Part shown: positions 11,397 through 21,394 of the stretch, piece by piece
Layout: every line of letters begins with the position of its first letter
How positions within the stretch are numbered: position 1 is the stretch's first letter
Assembly (NCBI GenBank): GCA_021234155.1
Contig: JAJEKV010000105.1
Coordinates: forward strand, 1,335,884 to 1,399,883
Direction of reading: 5' to 3'
DNA from: Isoetes taiwanensis
Taxonomy: Eukaryota > Streptophyta > Lycopodiopsida > Isoetales > Isoetaceae
DNA: 64,000 nt
The notes under the pieces: generated by a model
Seen by the model: only the letters and a program-made list of their open reading frames with translations
What the model was told of the DNA's origin: nothing
Database searches by the model: none
Translations under genes and position numbers: made by a program

Positions 11397-11425
11397 CAAG
11401 AGAATCGCCATTCAATGAAGCATAG

Positions 11426-11872
11426 ATACTACACAGATCTGATACTAATGAAGAAACAGATGAATATTATAATAAATCCACATTGGAAGACATCTTGAAT
11501 AAGCTGGAGAATGTAACTGAACAACAAGAAAGAGACCGAAGAGCGTTAAATCTAAGGATTACGGGGCTTCCGGAGAAGGATAAAGAAGATGTGCGTAGCG
11601 AGGTAAGCAATTTTTTTGCTGCTGACCTGCAATGTAATGATGTAGATGTGATTGATGCATTTAGAATTGGAAAAAGAGGGGATAGACCGCGAATAGTTGT
11701 TGCTAAGATGAGAAATAGGAATGATAGACTGCAAATACTGCAAAAAAGACCGTTGCTTAAAGGAAAGGACATATGGATCAATGAAGATCTTACTTTTACT
11801 CAGCTGCAGCAGCGCAAGGAAGAAACTAATAAAATGAAAGAGGCCAGGGACGCAGGCAAACGAGCTTTTTGA
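11426..11872 (+). CDS. LINE A ORF1 protein, RRM-like RNA-binding domain (5' partial)
   Basis: The open frame runs from a stop at 11,423 to 11,872 without an in-frame ATG; codon 11,483 (TTG) is only the first alternative start. It opens with an acidic segment and a short coiled coil (LEDILNKLENVTEQQERDRR), then NLRITGLPE, DAFRIGK, RPRIVVAKM and LKGKDIWINEDLT, the order of motifs in L1-type ORF1 RRM domains that coat the element RNA. A basic tail (EARDAGKRAF) ends the frame. The endonuclease starts about 30 bp downstream, so ORF1 and ORF2 are almost contiguous. The amino-terminal half expected of an L1 ORF1 is missing. Confidence 0.7.
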   Translation: MLHRSDTNEETDEYYNKSTLEDILNKLENVTEQQERDRRALNLRITGLPEKDKEDVRSEVSNFFAADLQCNDVDVIDAFRIGKRGDRPRIVVAKMRNRNDRLQILQKRPLLKGKDIWINEDLTFTQLQQRKEETNKMKEARDAGKRAF

Positions 11873-11899
11873 GAGGTGTGGGAAGGTGATTGTTGAATA

Positions 11900-12770
11900 G
11901 GAATTTGAGGCCATCGGGTTTTGTTTTGTGGAATGTCAATGGGAAAAAACAAAGTGATGTAGCAGTTCTCCTGACGTTCTCAAATCTTGGGATGTGGTCT
12001 TCTTGGTAGAAACACATGAACATGAAGAGCGTGGGATTACCGGATTTGGCTGATTTTTCACTTGTACACTCAAGATGGCATACCAAAAAGGATGGCGCAG
12101 AAAGGAGTTGGAGGAATAGCGTGTTATGCTCGTAAATGTAGTAAAAGAATATGTTAAGGTCGTAAATAAGGATTCATCCAAACAATATATATGGCTTGAA
12201 ATTGGGGGCAAAGAATAAGAAAACTTATGTGGCATGGTGTTATTTTCCACCACGTGATTCACCTACATATAACGGTGATAACATGGACGAGATGATCCGT
12301 TCCATCATTTAGAGAAGGAAGCATTGCGGCTTGGGGAGTTGGGAGATATTTTTGTTAATGGGGGATTTTAATAGTAGAATTGCTAACAAAAGCGTGCATA
12401 TGTTGCGAAAGAGATCGTGGAGATCCTATTTGGATGGATGGACTGGATGAGGATGAGATGAAAATAGATGGTTTATACAGGTATACGCAAGATAGGAATG
12501 ATGATATACAACCACAGGGAGCACATTTGTTGAATATGTGTAGTGGCCTGGGCTTAGTTGTGTTAAATGGTATTCAAAAGTTTCCCATGTCAGGCAAATG
12601 CACTTCTATAGGTTCTATGGGTAAAGGACTCAAGTAGTGGATTTGGCAATGGCAAGCATGCACAAAATTGAGGATATACTTGAGTTTTATGTAGAAGAAT
12701 CTGTGGCTACATCTGACCATTACCCTATCGTGTTGCATTTAAAAACTAAGGGATTTCTTACACATGATGA
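11900..12770 (+). pseudogene. LINE A endonuclease domain (EEP family), frameshifted
   Basis: Pieces in changing frames give FVLWNVNG (first active-site Asn), VVFLVETHEHEERG (catalytic Glu), YFPPRDSPTYNGDN, LMGDFNSRIANK (the G-D-F-N motif at about 12,358-12,381) and ATSDHYPIVLHL (terminal S-D-H). These are the catalytic landmarks of the L1 endonuclease that nicks target DNA. At least four frame changes and stops separate them. The open parts are 12,380-12,637 and 12,637-12,858. Confidence 0.75.
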
Positions 12771-12833
12771 TGTGGTTAATTATACTACAATGGCGTATGC
12801 AACCAAAAAAAGAGATGCATATATGCAAAGAAG

Positions 12834-13352
12834 GTGGAGGAGCAAGCTAGCAAAGTAGTGTGGCCAAGTGACGCAGCGATGGGAATTGATGAGAAACTTA
12901 CATTTATGCTATTAAACATTGTGAATCAATGCTTTTTATCTGGAAGAAAACAAAAGGGTTTACCGTGTAATAGTTGGTATGACGATGAATGTAAAGCAAA
13001 GAGGCTTGAATTTAAGAATGCTGCTTTGGAAGAAAGGCAAATGATAAGGAATGAATATCGCTACCTGGTTAGACGTAAGAAAAGGATGTATTTGCAGGAA
13101 AGGCAAGAGGCTCTAGTAGAGGAACTTCTAAAAGATCCCAAGAAGTTTTGGACACAAATAAAAAATAAAAGGAAACATGACCAAAAGTTGGATATAGAGC
13201 AGCTTATGCAACAAGTACGTAAATTGTATCACATCGATGGATTAGATGACCGATTGCAAAGAAAGGGATCTCTATTGGTGCTAACTGAAGATGATGTGAC
13301 AGATGGTATAAAGAGGTTTCATGTGGGAAAGCAAATGATGCTTTTGGTTTAG
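12834..13352 (+). CDS. LINE A ORF2 linker region, open segment
   Basis: A 172-codon open segment between endonuclease and RT. It contains GLPCNSWYDDECKAKRLEF and YRYLVRRKKRMYLQERQ, strongly basic, then KDPKKFWTQIKNKRK, typical of the segment before RT in L1 and related LINEs, followed by a stretch leading to RT motif 0. The homologous frame of copy D (24,380-24,955) has the same signatures. The first residues (from 12,834) overlap the preceding frame, so the start shown is only the first Met. Confidence 0.6.
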   Translation: MEEQASKVVWPSDAAMGIDEKLTFMLLNIVNQCFLSGRKQKGLPCNSWYDDECKAKRLEFKNAALEERQMIRNEYRYLVRRKKRMYLQERQEALVEELLKDPKKFWTQIKNKRKHDQKLDIEQLMQQVRKLYHIDGLDDRLQRKGSLLVLTEDDVTDGIKRFHVGKQMMLLV

Positions 13353-14490
13353 TTGCGTAAATGGTGAAGTGGGCTGGTGTTACCTTGAAGAAGGTTATTA
13401 CAAATATGTTGAATGATGCTTTAGTTAATGGTTTTCCTTCCTCCGGCAAAGGTTAATAGAGTTACACCCATTCATAAAAGTGGAGATGTTCATGATCCCA
13501 ACAACTATCTGATGATTATGGTAAGCAGCTTTGTTTGCTAAACTTTTTGCTACAATATTAGAGCCGCAAAGTAAGTACATGGGCTGAAGAAAATAATGTA
13601 AGGGCAACCTGGACAAGCTGGTTTTAGGCCTCAACGATCCACCATAGACCATTTGGTTACTATTAGAGCCATTATCGAAGTCCCAGCAAGAAGACCAAAA
13701 AGCCGCTTTTGCTCTTTTTGTAGATTTGACTAAAAGCATTTGATATGCTTAGAAGGAGGAATATTTGGGAATACATGGAGTTCATTGGGGTACCTATAGA
13801 ACTAAGAAATGCAAAGGCCAATTTGTAATGAAGGTTGTGGTGAGGCTTTCTTTCCCATTATATAATGAATGTTCTCAAGAGGTCATTAGTAACATTGGAG
13901 TCAAGCGTGGGGTGTCCACTTTCTCCAACACTTTTGGAATATATGTTGATCAATTGAGGGATGGTTACAACAACAAGGTGGAAGAGGGACCACGATTGCG
14001 GGTATATACTCTCATTGTTGCTTTATGCATGATATTGTGATATTTGCTAGAACGGTGAAAGACATGCAACAACATATCAATGCGCTTTTAAAAAAAAAAA
14101 AAAAATACGATATGCGTAAATTTGAATAAGACTAAGATATTAGTTTTGGTGTGAGATCACCCAATTTTCAGTTTTACTATAATGAGCAACAAATTGAGAT
14201 TTGTGATACCTATAGGTATCTTGGTTTGATAGTTGATCATAACTATGGCTGGAATAAATCTGTGGAGCATAGAACAAATGCTGGGCTTAAAGCCCTTTAT
14301 GCAATGCAAAGGAAGTGTTGGAAGGCAAATATCACAGATTGGAAATTAAAAAAGATGCTCTATGATATGCTTGTGCGCAGTGTAATTCTATATGGATGTG
14401 AAGTATGGGGACCGGGATTGTCACTTGATATGTGGAAGAGGGTAGAGAAAATACAAAAAAAAGTTTATTTTGGCGTAGTTGGGTGTTAAG
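13353..14490 (+). pseudogene. LINE A reverse transcriptase, multiply frameshifted
   Basis: Recognisable pieces include LFAKLFATILE near 13,530, a short ALFVDLTK near 13,710 (motif A region), the SNIGVKRGVST segment near 13,890 and YRYLGLIVDHNYGWNKSVEHR at 14,205. A run of 18-20 A (around 14,085) interrupts the region where the catalytic aspartates should be. The carboxy part (14,151-14,489) is open and ends with MLVRSVILYGCEVWGPGL, a conserved post-RT motif. The enzyme would copy element RNA at the nicked target but cannot be active here. Confidence 0.7.
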
Positions 14491-15060
14491 GTGCGTCTCA
14501 GATCCTATGATGTTGGCAGAAACTAGTATGTGGCCATTAGAAGCAGAAGCACTTTATTGCACTCTAAAGTATCTGATTAAAGTACAAGAAATGGATGCAC
14601 AAAGGTTGCCTAAGCTTGCATTGATACAGAGTACTATGAAGGGTTGGTATGCAGATATCGATAAATGGCTCGTGAAATGGGGATGTCAGTTAAATGAAAT
14701 TCCCCGATGATAGTAAAACAGCTTTGAGAGAATGGATGGCGTGAAAAATCTATACTACTTTATGGCATGATGCGTACAAAAGGAAAGTTTTACAAGACCA
14801 TTATTAACCCTCGAACTTCAAGTTGCACCACATTTGGGGAGTAAGATGACTTACTATAAACGACATTTACTATGCACTACGCTTGAGTTCACATCATCCG
14901 GGGGGAGGAGGTAGGCGTGATGGGGTAATTTCCCTAGAAGCGCACGACTTGTAAGGTTTGTGGTGATGATGAAATAGAGGATGAAGAACATTTTGTAATC
15001 AAGTGTCCCATATATCAAAACTTGAGGCTTAAGAATAATATACCTCGTGGGATTTCATTA
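14491..15060 (+). pseudogene. LINE A ORF2 C-terminal region with CCHC zinc motif
   Basis: An open piece (14,432-14,710) carries WPLEAEALYCTLKYLIKVQ and GWYADIDKWLVKWG. After frame changes CKVCGDDEIEDEEHFVIKC (about 14,950-15,007) gives C-x2-C-x9-H-x4-C, the zinc-binding end of many LINE ORF2 proteins. The same motif recurs in copies B and C. Confidence 0.7.
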
Positions 15061-15240
15061 CATACCTTCTTTATGCTACCATTGGAAAATATATGTAACT
15101 ATTTGATAGATAGTTGGAAAGTGAGAGAATTAGTATGCTAAAAACTATAAACAATTGTTAGAGTTATATGAAGATGAGGAGAGAGGACAATGATGCTCTA
15201 ATGGAGAGCTCATTTGATCGATGGATGATAAGCAATTTTG

Positions 15241-15322
15241 ATGTCTTATAGACCCGATGGTCTCACCTGACAATAAACACACCATTTTCTTTCTTTTCTT
15301 TCTCTCTCTCTCTCTCTCTCCG
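15241..15322 (+). repeat. LINE A 3' stem-loop and (CT)n tail
   Basis: AGACC (15,250-15,254) pairs with GGTCT (15,259-15,263) over a 4-nt loop. About 30 nt later the element ends in ctttcttttctttctc and a CT tract up to 15,322. Copies B and C and a tail at 30,441 have the same hairpin. Confidence 0.7.
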
Positions 15323-15353
15323 CTTGGTTAAGCAATATTGGAGTTAAGCAAGG

Positions 15354-15725
15354 GTGTCCTTTGTCACCTACCGCTTTTGTTTGTTCATAGACCAACTAGA
15401 ATCTGGATGGCGAGAATATGGTGGGGATGGAACCCCTTTATTTGGTTATGTGGTTTTATTGCTCCTTCATGTCGATGATGTGGTTCTTTTATCGCCAACT
15501 CCATTGCGTGCATGCAAGCACTTAGATGCTTTGGCCTACTTTGTGATCGAAAAGGTATCGGTGAATATGACAAAGACTAAGATGATGGTTTTCGAGCCAA
15601 TAAAGTGGAACATCTTAAATTTTATTTTAAAGAGGAGCCCTGGAGATTGTAACCTCGTGATAAATATTTGGGGATTCATGTGGACAAAGGCCCTAGTTGG
15701 AATCTTCTTGTTGAACATAGAGTAA
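15354..15725 (+). pseudogene. LINE B RT fragment
   Basis: A 123-codon piece in which HVDDVVLL (near 15,470) stands for the catalytic Y-x-D-D motif, with Tyr replaced by His. It is followed by SVNMTKTKMMVFEPIK, the usual N-x-x-K-T-K segment. A frame change separates it from the preceding GVKQGCPLSP motif. Downstream GCEVWGPSPPSTLWKKFEKVQ (15,845-15,917) and the zinc motif CKLCDMREVEDEAHVIIRC (about 16,408-16,464) complete the remnant. Confidence 0.7.
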
Positions 15726-16755
15726 ATGGAGGGCTCAAAGCACTATACGATGCGCCAGAAAAGTGGAAAAAAGCAGATATGGGATTTCAGTTTTGAAAAG
15801 GACTTTGTTCCGTGTCTTGGTACAATCAGCCTCTATTATAATGGATGTGAGGTGTGGGGTCCAAGTCCGCCCAGCACTCTTTGGAAAAAATTTGAGAAAG
15901 TACAAAAAAATTTTTGAGAACTGAAATGGGAACTAAGGCACAAACCCCCGTATGACATGTTGCTTGTGGAATGTGGTATGATGCCTATGGAGGCTGAAGC
16001 TTTATGCAGGGATGCTCACATATCTCCTGTAAGGTGCAATTTGATATGGCGTAAGAAAGCTTACCGAGACGTGCATTGGAGGAGACAAGGGATAAGGGTT
16101 GGTATGCGAACATTGTGGAATGGACGAGGAAATGGAGTTTAGATATTCATTGCCAAGCAAGAGAATAGATCGAATATTTGGGAATGGATACATCAAAGAT
16201 CTCATTAGAAGAAACCCGAAGGTTCCTAAAACAAAAAAAAGAATTCTACACAAAATATATGAATCCAAGATTTCTTCAGAGGCCAAGTATCTTAAAGAAG
16301 GTGTATCTTTAAGAATCCAGGCATATGATAAGCGGATGCTGCTTAGCTCGCATAGATTGGGGTTGAGGTAGGGCGCTGGAGTGATATTTCACATGAGTTG
16401 AGGTTGTGCAAGTTATGTGATATGCGTGAAGTTGAAGATGAAGCGCATGTGATCATAAGATGTCCGGATCATACAATGGGGCTCACCACAAGCACGACAT
16501 TCGCTCAAACTCATTGTTTGAATTTTTAACTTACCCGACACAAGTTGGGAAGTATCCAAAAGAGGTATTGGCAGAGAAACAATTATTACGTGGTAAAGAA
16601 GATAATGTTGTAATTGATGAGGGATGGGGAGAGTCTAATGCATTTATGTCGAGGATGCATTATTAGAAGACATGTTTTATAATGTTGAGTGTACATATTT
16701 GAACGCCTCATAGACCTCGGTGGTCCGCAGCGCATTTAAATACAAACATTTCATT

Positions 16756-16758
<3 letters not shown>

Positions 16759-16833
<75 letters not shown>
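16759..16833 (+). repeat. (CT)n tract between LINE B and LINE C
   Basis: An uninterrupted CT dinucleotide tract of about 75 nt. It is the 3' tail of copy B and also the 5' flank of copy C. Confidence 0.95.
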
Positions 16834-16835
<2 letters not shown>

Positions 16836-16921
16836 ACGCCGGACGCCGGGTGCTAGGGTTTCTGGCTGGCGTGAACTTCAGAAAGCCATAGCTCTCACAT
16901 ACTGGGTCGATTGCAACGGGG

Positions 16922-17377
16922 TTGGGCTCGTTGGAAAGCTTATTTCGAGCTCTTCCAACGGTGTATAACATCAATACTTTTGATTCAGTTTGTCAGTCTG
17001 TAATTGGCATTTTCCGGGACTGTGTACAGGACAGCGGTAGTAAGACAAATGGCAAAAAGAAACTAATTTGTAGATGGGACCGCGTAAAACAAAAAAGAGG
17101 GAACCGAGGGATGCCGGGTCACATCGACTCAGTGCGCCGTAACAGTGGGGAGCCGGAAGTATCAAGAAAACAGGAACCCGGTTTTTTCCTCCACGTAATC
17201 TGGAGCTCCGTGAGAAAACCACTCCGCCCCGTGAGGGGCGCTGACCAAGCAAGATCTGGTAGATGCCGCTGGCCGATGAGGGCAGCCATGGAATTCTCAA
17301 CCCTCGCCTCTATAAAGACATCAATGGAGGCCTCTGTCCAAAACATGGTAAGTGATTTGAAATCTTTTTCTTGTTAG
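16922..17377 (+). other. LINE C leader, open frame without domain
   Basis: A 151-codon open frame crosses the presumed 5' leader. It is rich in Arg, Ser and Gly, matches no family I know and has no counterpart in copy A or D, which are truncated here. The overlapping minus-strand frames are shadows. It may be untranslated leader that happens to be open. Confidence 0.3.
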
Positions 17378-17399
17378 CTCATGTGCAAGCGTATGGAGA

Positions 17400-17965
17400 A
17401 ATGTCAAGACAATATGATAATGGAATTAGAGCAAGCTCAAGAAGGGAATTAAAGCAGAATTTGAAGCTTTCAAGCAAGAGGTTTTGAGCGAAGATAGTGA
17501 TTGGCGAAGATGATGTAGAAGAGCAGAAGAAAAGGACATCTCTCGAATCCAAAAGCAATTATCGCCTTTATAGAAGAGCAAGAAAGGAGAGAAAAGCATT
17601 GAACATATGTTTGATTGGCATAAAGAATGTACGGAAAAAAGACCAAAGACATTGTTCAAAGCTTTTGTGAAAATGAACTCAAGCGGTGATAGATTCGTGC
17701 ATTACAGATGCATTTCAATTGGCAAGCAAACCGATAGGGATCGGCCACATTATTGTCAAATTCAGATCAAAGGAAGACAAGATTAATATAATCAAAAAGA
17801 AGACCATGCTCAAGGGAAAGAAGATCTGATCAATGATGATCTTACTAAGAACCAGCCTAAGAGTACAAGGAACAAAAAGTGCATCCTCAAGGAAGCAAGG
17901 CAAGCAGGGGAAAAAAGCGCATTGGCGGCCCGGGAAGGTCATGGTGGAAAATCCGAAAAAATGCA
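17400..17965 (+). pseudogene. LINE C ORF1 remnant
   Basis: Frameshifted pieces match ORF1 of copy A: GHIIVKFRSKEDKINIIKKK (about 17,742-17,800), then a run corresponding to LKGKKI and INDDLT (near 17,820-17,840), then KEARQAGEKSALAAREGH. Upstream text KAEFEAFKQEVLSEDSDW is acidic and helical as in the ORF1 coiled coil. Several stops make it inactive. Confidence 0.6.
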
Positions 17966-17989
17966 TAGGTATTTGAGACCACTAGGATA

Positions 17990-18760
17990 ATGTGTTGGGA
18001 CATAAATTCTATTAGTCAAGATAAAATAGATGTAGTAGATGATCTATTTTCAAATGTAGATGTTTTGTTCTTCTTAGAAACTTGTGAAAATGAAGAAAAA
18101 GGTTTACCGCATTACATGGGTTTACAATGTTGCACCCCGCTTAGCACAATAAAGGGCGGGCGCCTAAAAGGACATGGCGGGATTGCATGCTATGTAAAGG
18201 TCGCATGAAACACCCGGTGAAAATAATGAATGAAAGAGGATCATTGCAGCATATCCGGGTGGGAGTTACAAGGCCGAAAGGTAAGATCTTTGTGGCGGAT
18301 GTTACTTTCCTAGAGAGAATCACCGGTTATGACTCAGACCAACTGGATCGGGATGACCCCTTTTTAGCTTAGAACGGATGTGCTTTCATTGTCGCCAGAT
18401 GGTGATGTTCTCTTATTAGAGATTTCAACGGGCGATTGTTACTACAAAACAAGCAGCCTATCGCTAGCATGGAAGGGGATCCCGTGATGGGTTGAGATGC
18501 TTGATGATAAGGAAGTATCCCAGAAGGATGGAGAACCACTGGCAGATAGAATAAGATGGCCTACACCCCAAGGCAACCATGTGCTTAATATGTGCAAATG
18601 GGCTTGATTTATTGGTTTATAATGGCACAAGAGGTTTCCAGTGTACAGTAAGTGCACATGCGTAAATGCAAGTGTTGTTGATCTCGTTCTTGCTACATCC
18701 CGTTTGCGAGAGCAGTGTTACATATGTCTATAAGGGAAGAGATGGAAAAGATCTCGATCA
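17990..18760 (+). pseudogene. LINE C endonuclease remnant
   Basis: The open piece 17,990-18,208 reads MCWDINSISQDKIDVVDDLF and VLFFLETCENEEKGLPHYMG, with the active-site Asn and Glu positions, then GHGGIACYVK. A piece around 18,418-18,435 gives the (G)DFNGR motif. Frames shift repeatedly after 18,208 and the terminal S-D-H is not clear. Confidence 0.65.
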
Positions 18761-18827
18761 TACAATCGATAACAATGGTTGTGTTAAGCACCAAGAATTA
18801 CACATGCCACCGTGCACGTTGTGGTCT

Positions 18828-20400
18828 CTAAGCCTCGCGATACGTATGAAATATCATAAAGTGGAAAGCTATAAGAAGAAGTGTGAGGCAAGAGCCTCCA
18901 CAACAAATTGGCCCAAATGACAATCGATAAATTAAGTGACAAGATTGCAAAGTTAGTTCTAGATGTTGCCACCCATTGTTTTGTCTCACCTTGAAAGATG
19001 AAGGGGTTGCCATGCAATAGTTGGTTTGATCGTCTTCTTGTAGAGCAAAAAGAGAGGCATTTAAGCAGCAAGGGGGAAGATAGACGAGATTAAAGAAAGA
19101 ATATTTTGCACTCACTGAAATCAAAAAAGAAAAAGTATGTGTATCGTGAGACAGGGAGGCGATCCGCGACACTAGCGCAGTCCCAAAAAATTGGAATGAG
19201 CTTAAGCCTAAGATGAAGCAGAGACCCACTGAAACTATGGCTTTAGTAAGCCAAGTGCGTGCAGCCGTATCACATGCCAAGGCCAATGCCGGTAATATTG
19301 ACTTACACGGGGATGTAGGCTGGTGCTTTGATTTGGAAGACTTAGAAGAAGGGTTAAGTCATCTTGCCAACGGGAAAGCAACTGATTCAATTGGGCTGGT
19401 AGCTGAAATGTTCAAATGGGCGGTGTAACTCAATACATGTTGCATTGTTGTCATTATTTAACAATGTTTTGGCGAAAGGGGTTTCCTCAAGACTTGGCAA
19501 AATCGAACAGCATTCGGTTAGTAGTTTATATGCCAAATTATTTGTCGCTATGCTGAATTGTAAATTGAGCACTGGGCTGAAAAACATAATGTTAAGAGCC
19601 ACCGGACAAAGGGCTTTAGACCAAAAAAGATCTACATTGATCATTTGGTTACTTTATGAAGCTATGGTTGATTCGTTAAGGGTAAGAAAAACCCTTTATG
19701 CTCTTTTTGTTGATTATGCTAAGGCATTTGACACGGATCTCGTAGTAATTTATGGGAGAGAATGGAGGCCCTAGGGGTACCAATTGAGCTTAGACATGCA
19801 AGTTGAAGATACTTTATGATAAAGTTTTGGTACAGCTATCATCCCCTACATTGAGCAATGTGCGTATGTGGTAGAAAGTAATATTGAGTGAAGCAAGGGT
19901 GCCCATTGTCGCCCACACTATTTGGCCTATTCATAGATCAACTGCAGTTTGGATGTCCGAATATGGCGGGAGGGGACCCCATTATTTAGATGCATGGTTC
20001 TCATTTGCTTTATATGTCGATGATGTTGTTCTTCTTTCCCGCTCGGGGAAGGCATGCGTAAGCATTTAGATGCGCTCGGCATATTTCGTGAACAAAAAGT
20101 ATGAGGGTAAATATGTCAAAGACTAAGATGATGGTATTTGGGACAAATAAAGTAGATCATCTTAAATTCCTCTATCATGGAGAACCCGTGGAAATTGTCA
20201 CCTCATATAAGTATCTAGGGATACATGTGGCAAGGGGCATAGCCGAACTCTGGCTGTTGAGCATAGAGTAAATGGAGGCCTGAAAGCACTATATAGCATG
20301 CAAATAAAAGTGGAAAAGCGTAAATATGGGACTTTAGCCCAAGTGTGTACATTATATTGAGTGCTGGTCCAAACAGTTTTGCTCTAAGGGTGTGAAGGCG
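18828..20400 (+). pseudogene. LINE C reverse transcriptase remnant
   Basis: Open pieces include 19,213-19,428 (LEEGLSHLANGKATDSIGL, the RT entry motif), 19,445-19,774 (LYAKLFVAMLNCKL and ALFVDYAKAFDTDL, catalytic motif A) and 19,884-20,069 (ALYVDDVVLLS, the Y-x-D-D motif). Later text gives MSKTKMMVFGTNKVDHLKF and SYKYLGIHV near 20,115-20,230. All are colinear with copy D but in different frames. Confidence 0.75.
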
Positions 20401-20863
20401 ATGGGGGCGTGGATTATCCAGAGAATCCTCGAAAAAGGTTGAGAAAGTGCGTAAGAAGTTCTTGAGAAATGTAATTGGGTACTAAAGCTCAAACTCCATA
20501 TGATATGTCAAGCTTGTAGAGTGTGGCATGATGCCACTAGAGGTCAAGCCCCATGCGTAACGCTTTTACATATCTCTCTAAGTTGCTATTTGATATGCCG
20601 TAAGATAGCTTACCAAGGCTAGCATTAGAAGAAACAAGAGATGTGGGATGGTACTCAGATATTAGGGGAATGGATGAGGAAGTGGGGGATGGACATTCAT
20701 GGTATACGTGAGAATAGGGGCAATCTAAGAGTGGGTGCATGAGCACCCTCATTAGAAGAAGAGAGTCCCTGAGCAAAAAAAAACATTTCTATAGACAAGA
20801 TATAAATCCCACTCTCCAAGAGGCCAAATACCTCAAGGAAGGTGTGTCTTTTGGCGCGCATGC

Positions 20864-21106
20864 ATGATAAGCGTGGATGCGCTTAGCTCCCATAGGCTTG
20901 GGGTTGAAGTAGGACGTTGGAGTAATATTCCCCATGAATTGAGATTTTGCAAATTATGCAATATGGGAGAAGTAGAAGATGAATTACATGTCATCGTAAG
21001 GTGCCCGGCCATACTTTCGTGGATTCGAGATAAGTACAAAGATCCATTCAAACTCTTTGGTCGGAATTCTTTGATATGCCCGGACATCACATTGGGAAAT
21101 ACTTGA
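20864..21106 (+). pseudogene. LINE C zinc-binding C-terminus
   Basis: The open piece contains SSHRLGVEVGRWSNIPHELR followed by CKLCNMGEVEDELHVIVRC (C-x2-C-x9-H-x4-C) and ILSWIRDKY. It matches the ends of copies A and B and is the best preserved version of this motif here. Confidence 0.75.
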
Positions 21107-21303
21107 AGGAAATATTGATACGTAGAGAAACGCTTAATGAGTATTAAAGATTGTAATGTTATACATGATGAGAGATGGGAAGAGTCTAATGCATTCTTGT
21201 CGGAAGATGCATTAGAGGATATCTTTTATAACGCTGAATATGTACATTGATCGCCCCATAGACCGGTGGTCTACGTGACGATTACAACGTTCCTTCAACA
21301 ACG

Positions 21304-21307
<4 letters not shown>

Positions 21308-21392
<85 letters not shown>
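21308..21392 (+). repeat. (CT)n tail of LINE C
   Basis: A CT dinucleotide tract of about 85 nt with no interruption, directly after the conserved hairpin region. Confidence 0.95.

Positions 21393-21394
<2 letters not shown>

Larger units (their letters stand above)
11397..15322 (+). mobile_element. LINE copy A (L1-like non-LTR retrotransposon, decayed)
   Basis: In order this copy carries an ORF1 RNA-binding domain, an apurinic-type endonuclease, a linker, a reverse transcriptase, a C-terminal zinc-binding motif, a short 3' stem-loop and a (CT)n tail. Copies B, C and D below have the same order and recognisably the same protein, so they form one family. Frameshifts and stops interrupt the endonuclease and RT. 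ORF1 lacks an in-frame ATG, which suggests 5' truncation at the CT tract. Insertion next to CT tracts at both ends is discussed in the findings. Confidence 0.85.
15323..16834 (+). mobile_element. LINE copy B, 5'-truncated, inserted at the tail of copy A
   Basis: Coding sequence starts inside RT (SNIGVKQGCPLSP frame at about 15,335) only 13 bp after the CT tail of copy A, and ends with its own hairpin (AGACC 16,712-16,716, GGTCC 16,722-16,726) and a CT tail. It belongs to the same family as A, C and D by RT motifs and zinc tail. Confidence 0.8.
16835..21392 (+). mobile_element. LINE copy C, near full length but heavily decayed
   Basis: Starts directly after the CT tract with a GC-rich leader (ggacgccggacgccggg), followed by remnants of ORF1, endonuclease, RT and zinc tail in the same order as copy A, then the hairpin AGACC...GGTCT (21,260-21,272) and an 85-nt CT tail. 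At about 4.6 kb it is the longest copy and the only one retaining a leader upstream of ORF1. Confidence 0.8.

Noticed and set aside
11467-12262. Minus-strand frames of 86-120 codons over LINE A
   Set aside because: They mirror the plus-strand ORF1 and endonuclease, which have clear motifs.
16720-16974. Ser/Leu and Arg/Glu repeat proteins
   Set aside because: They are created by the CT dinucleotide tail of LINE B.
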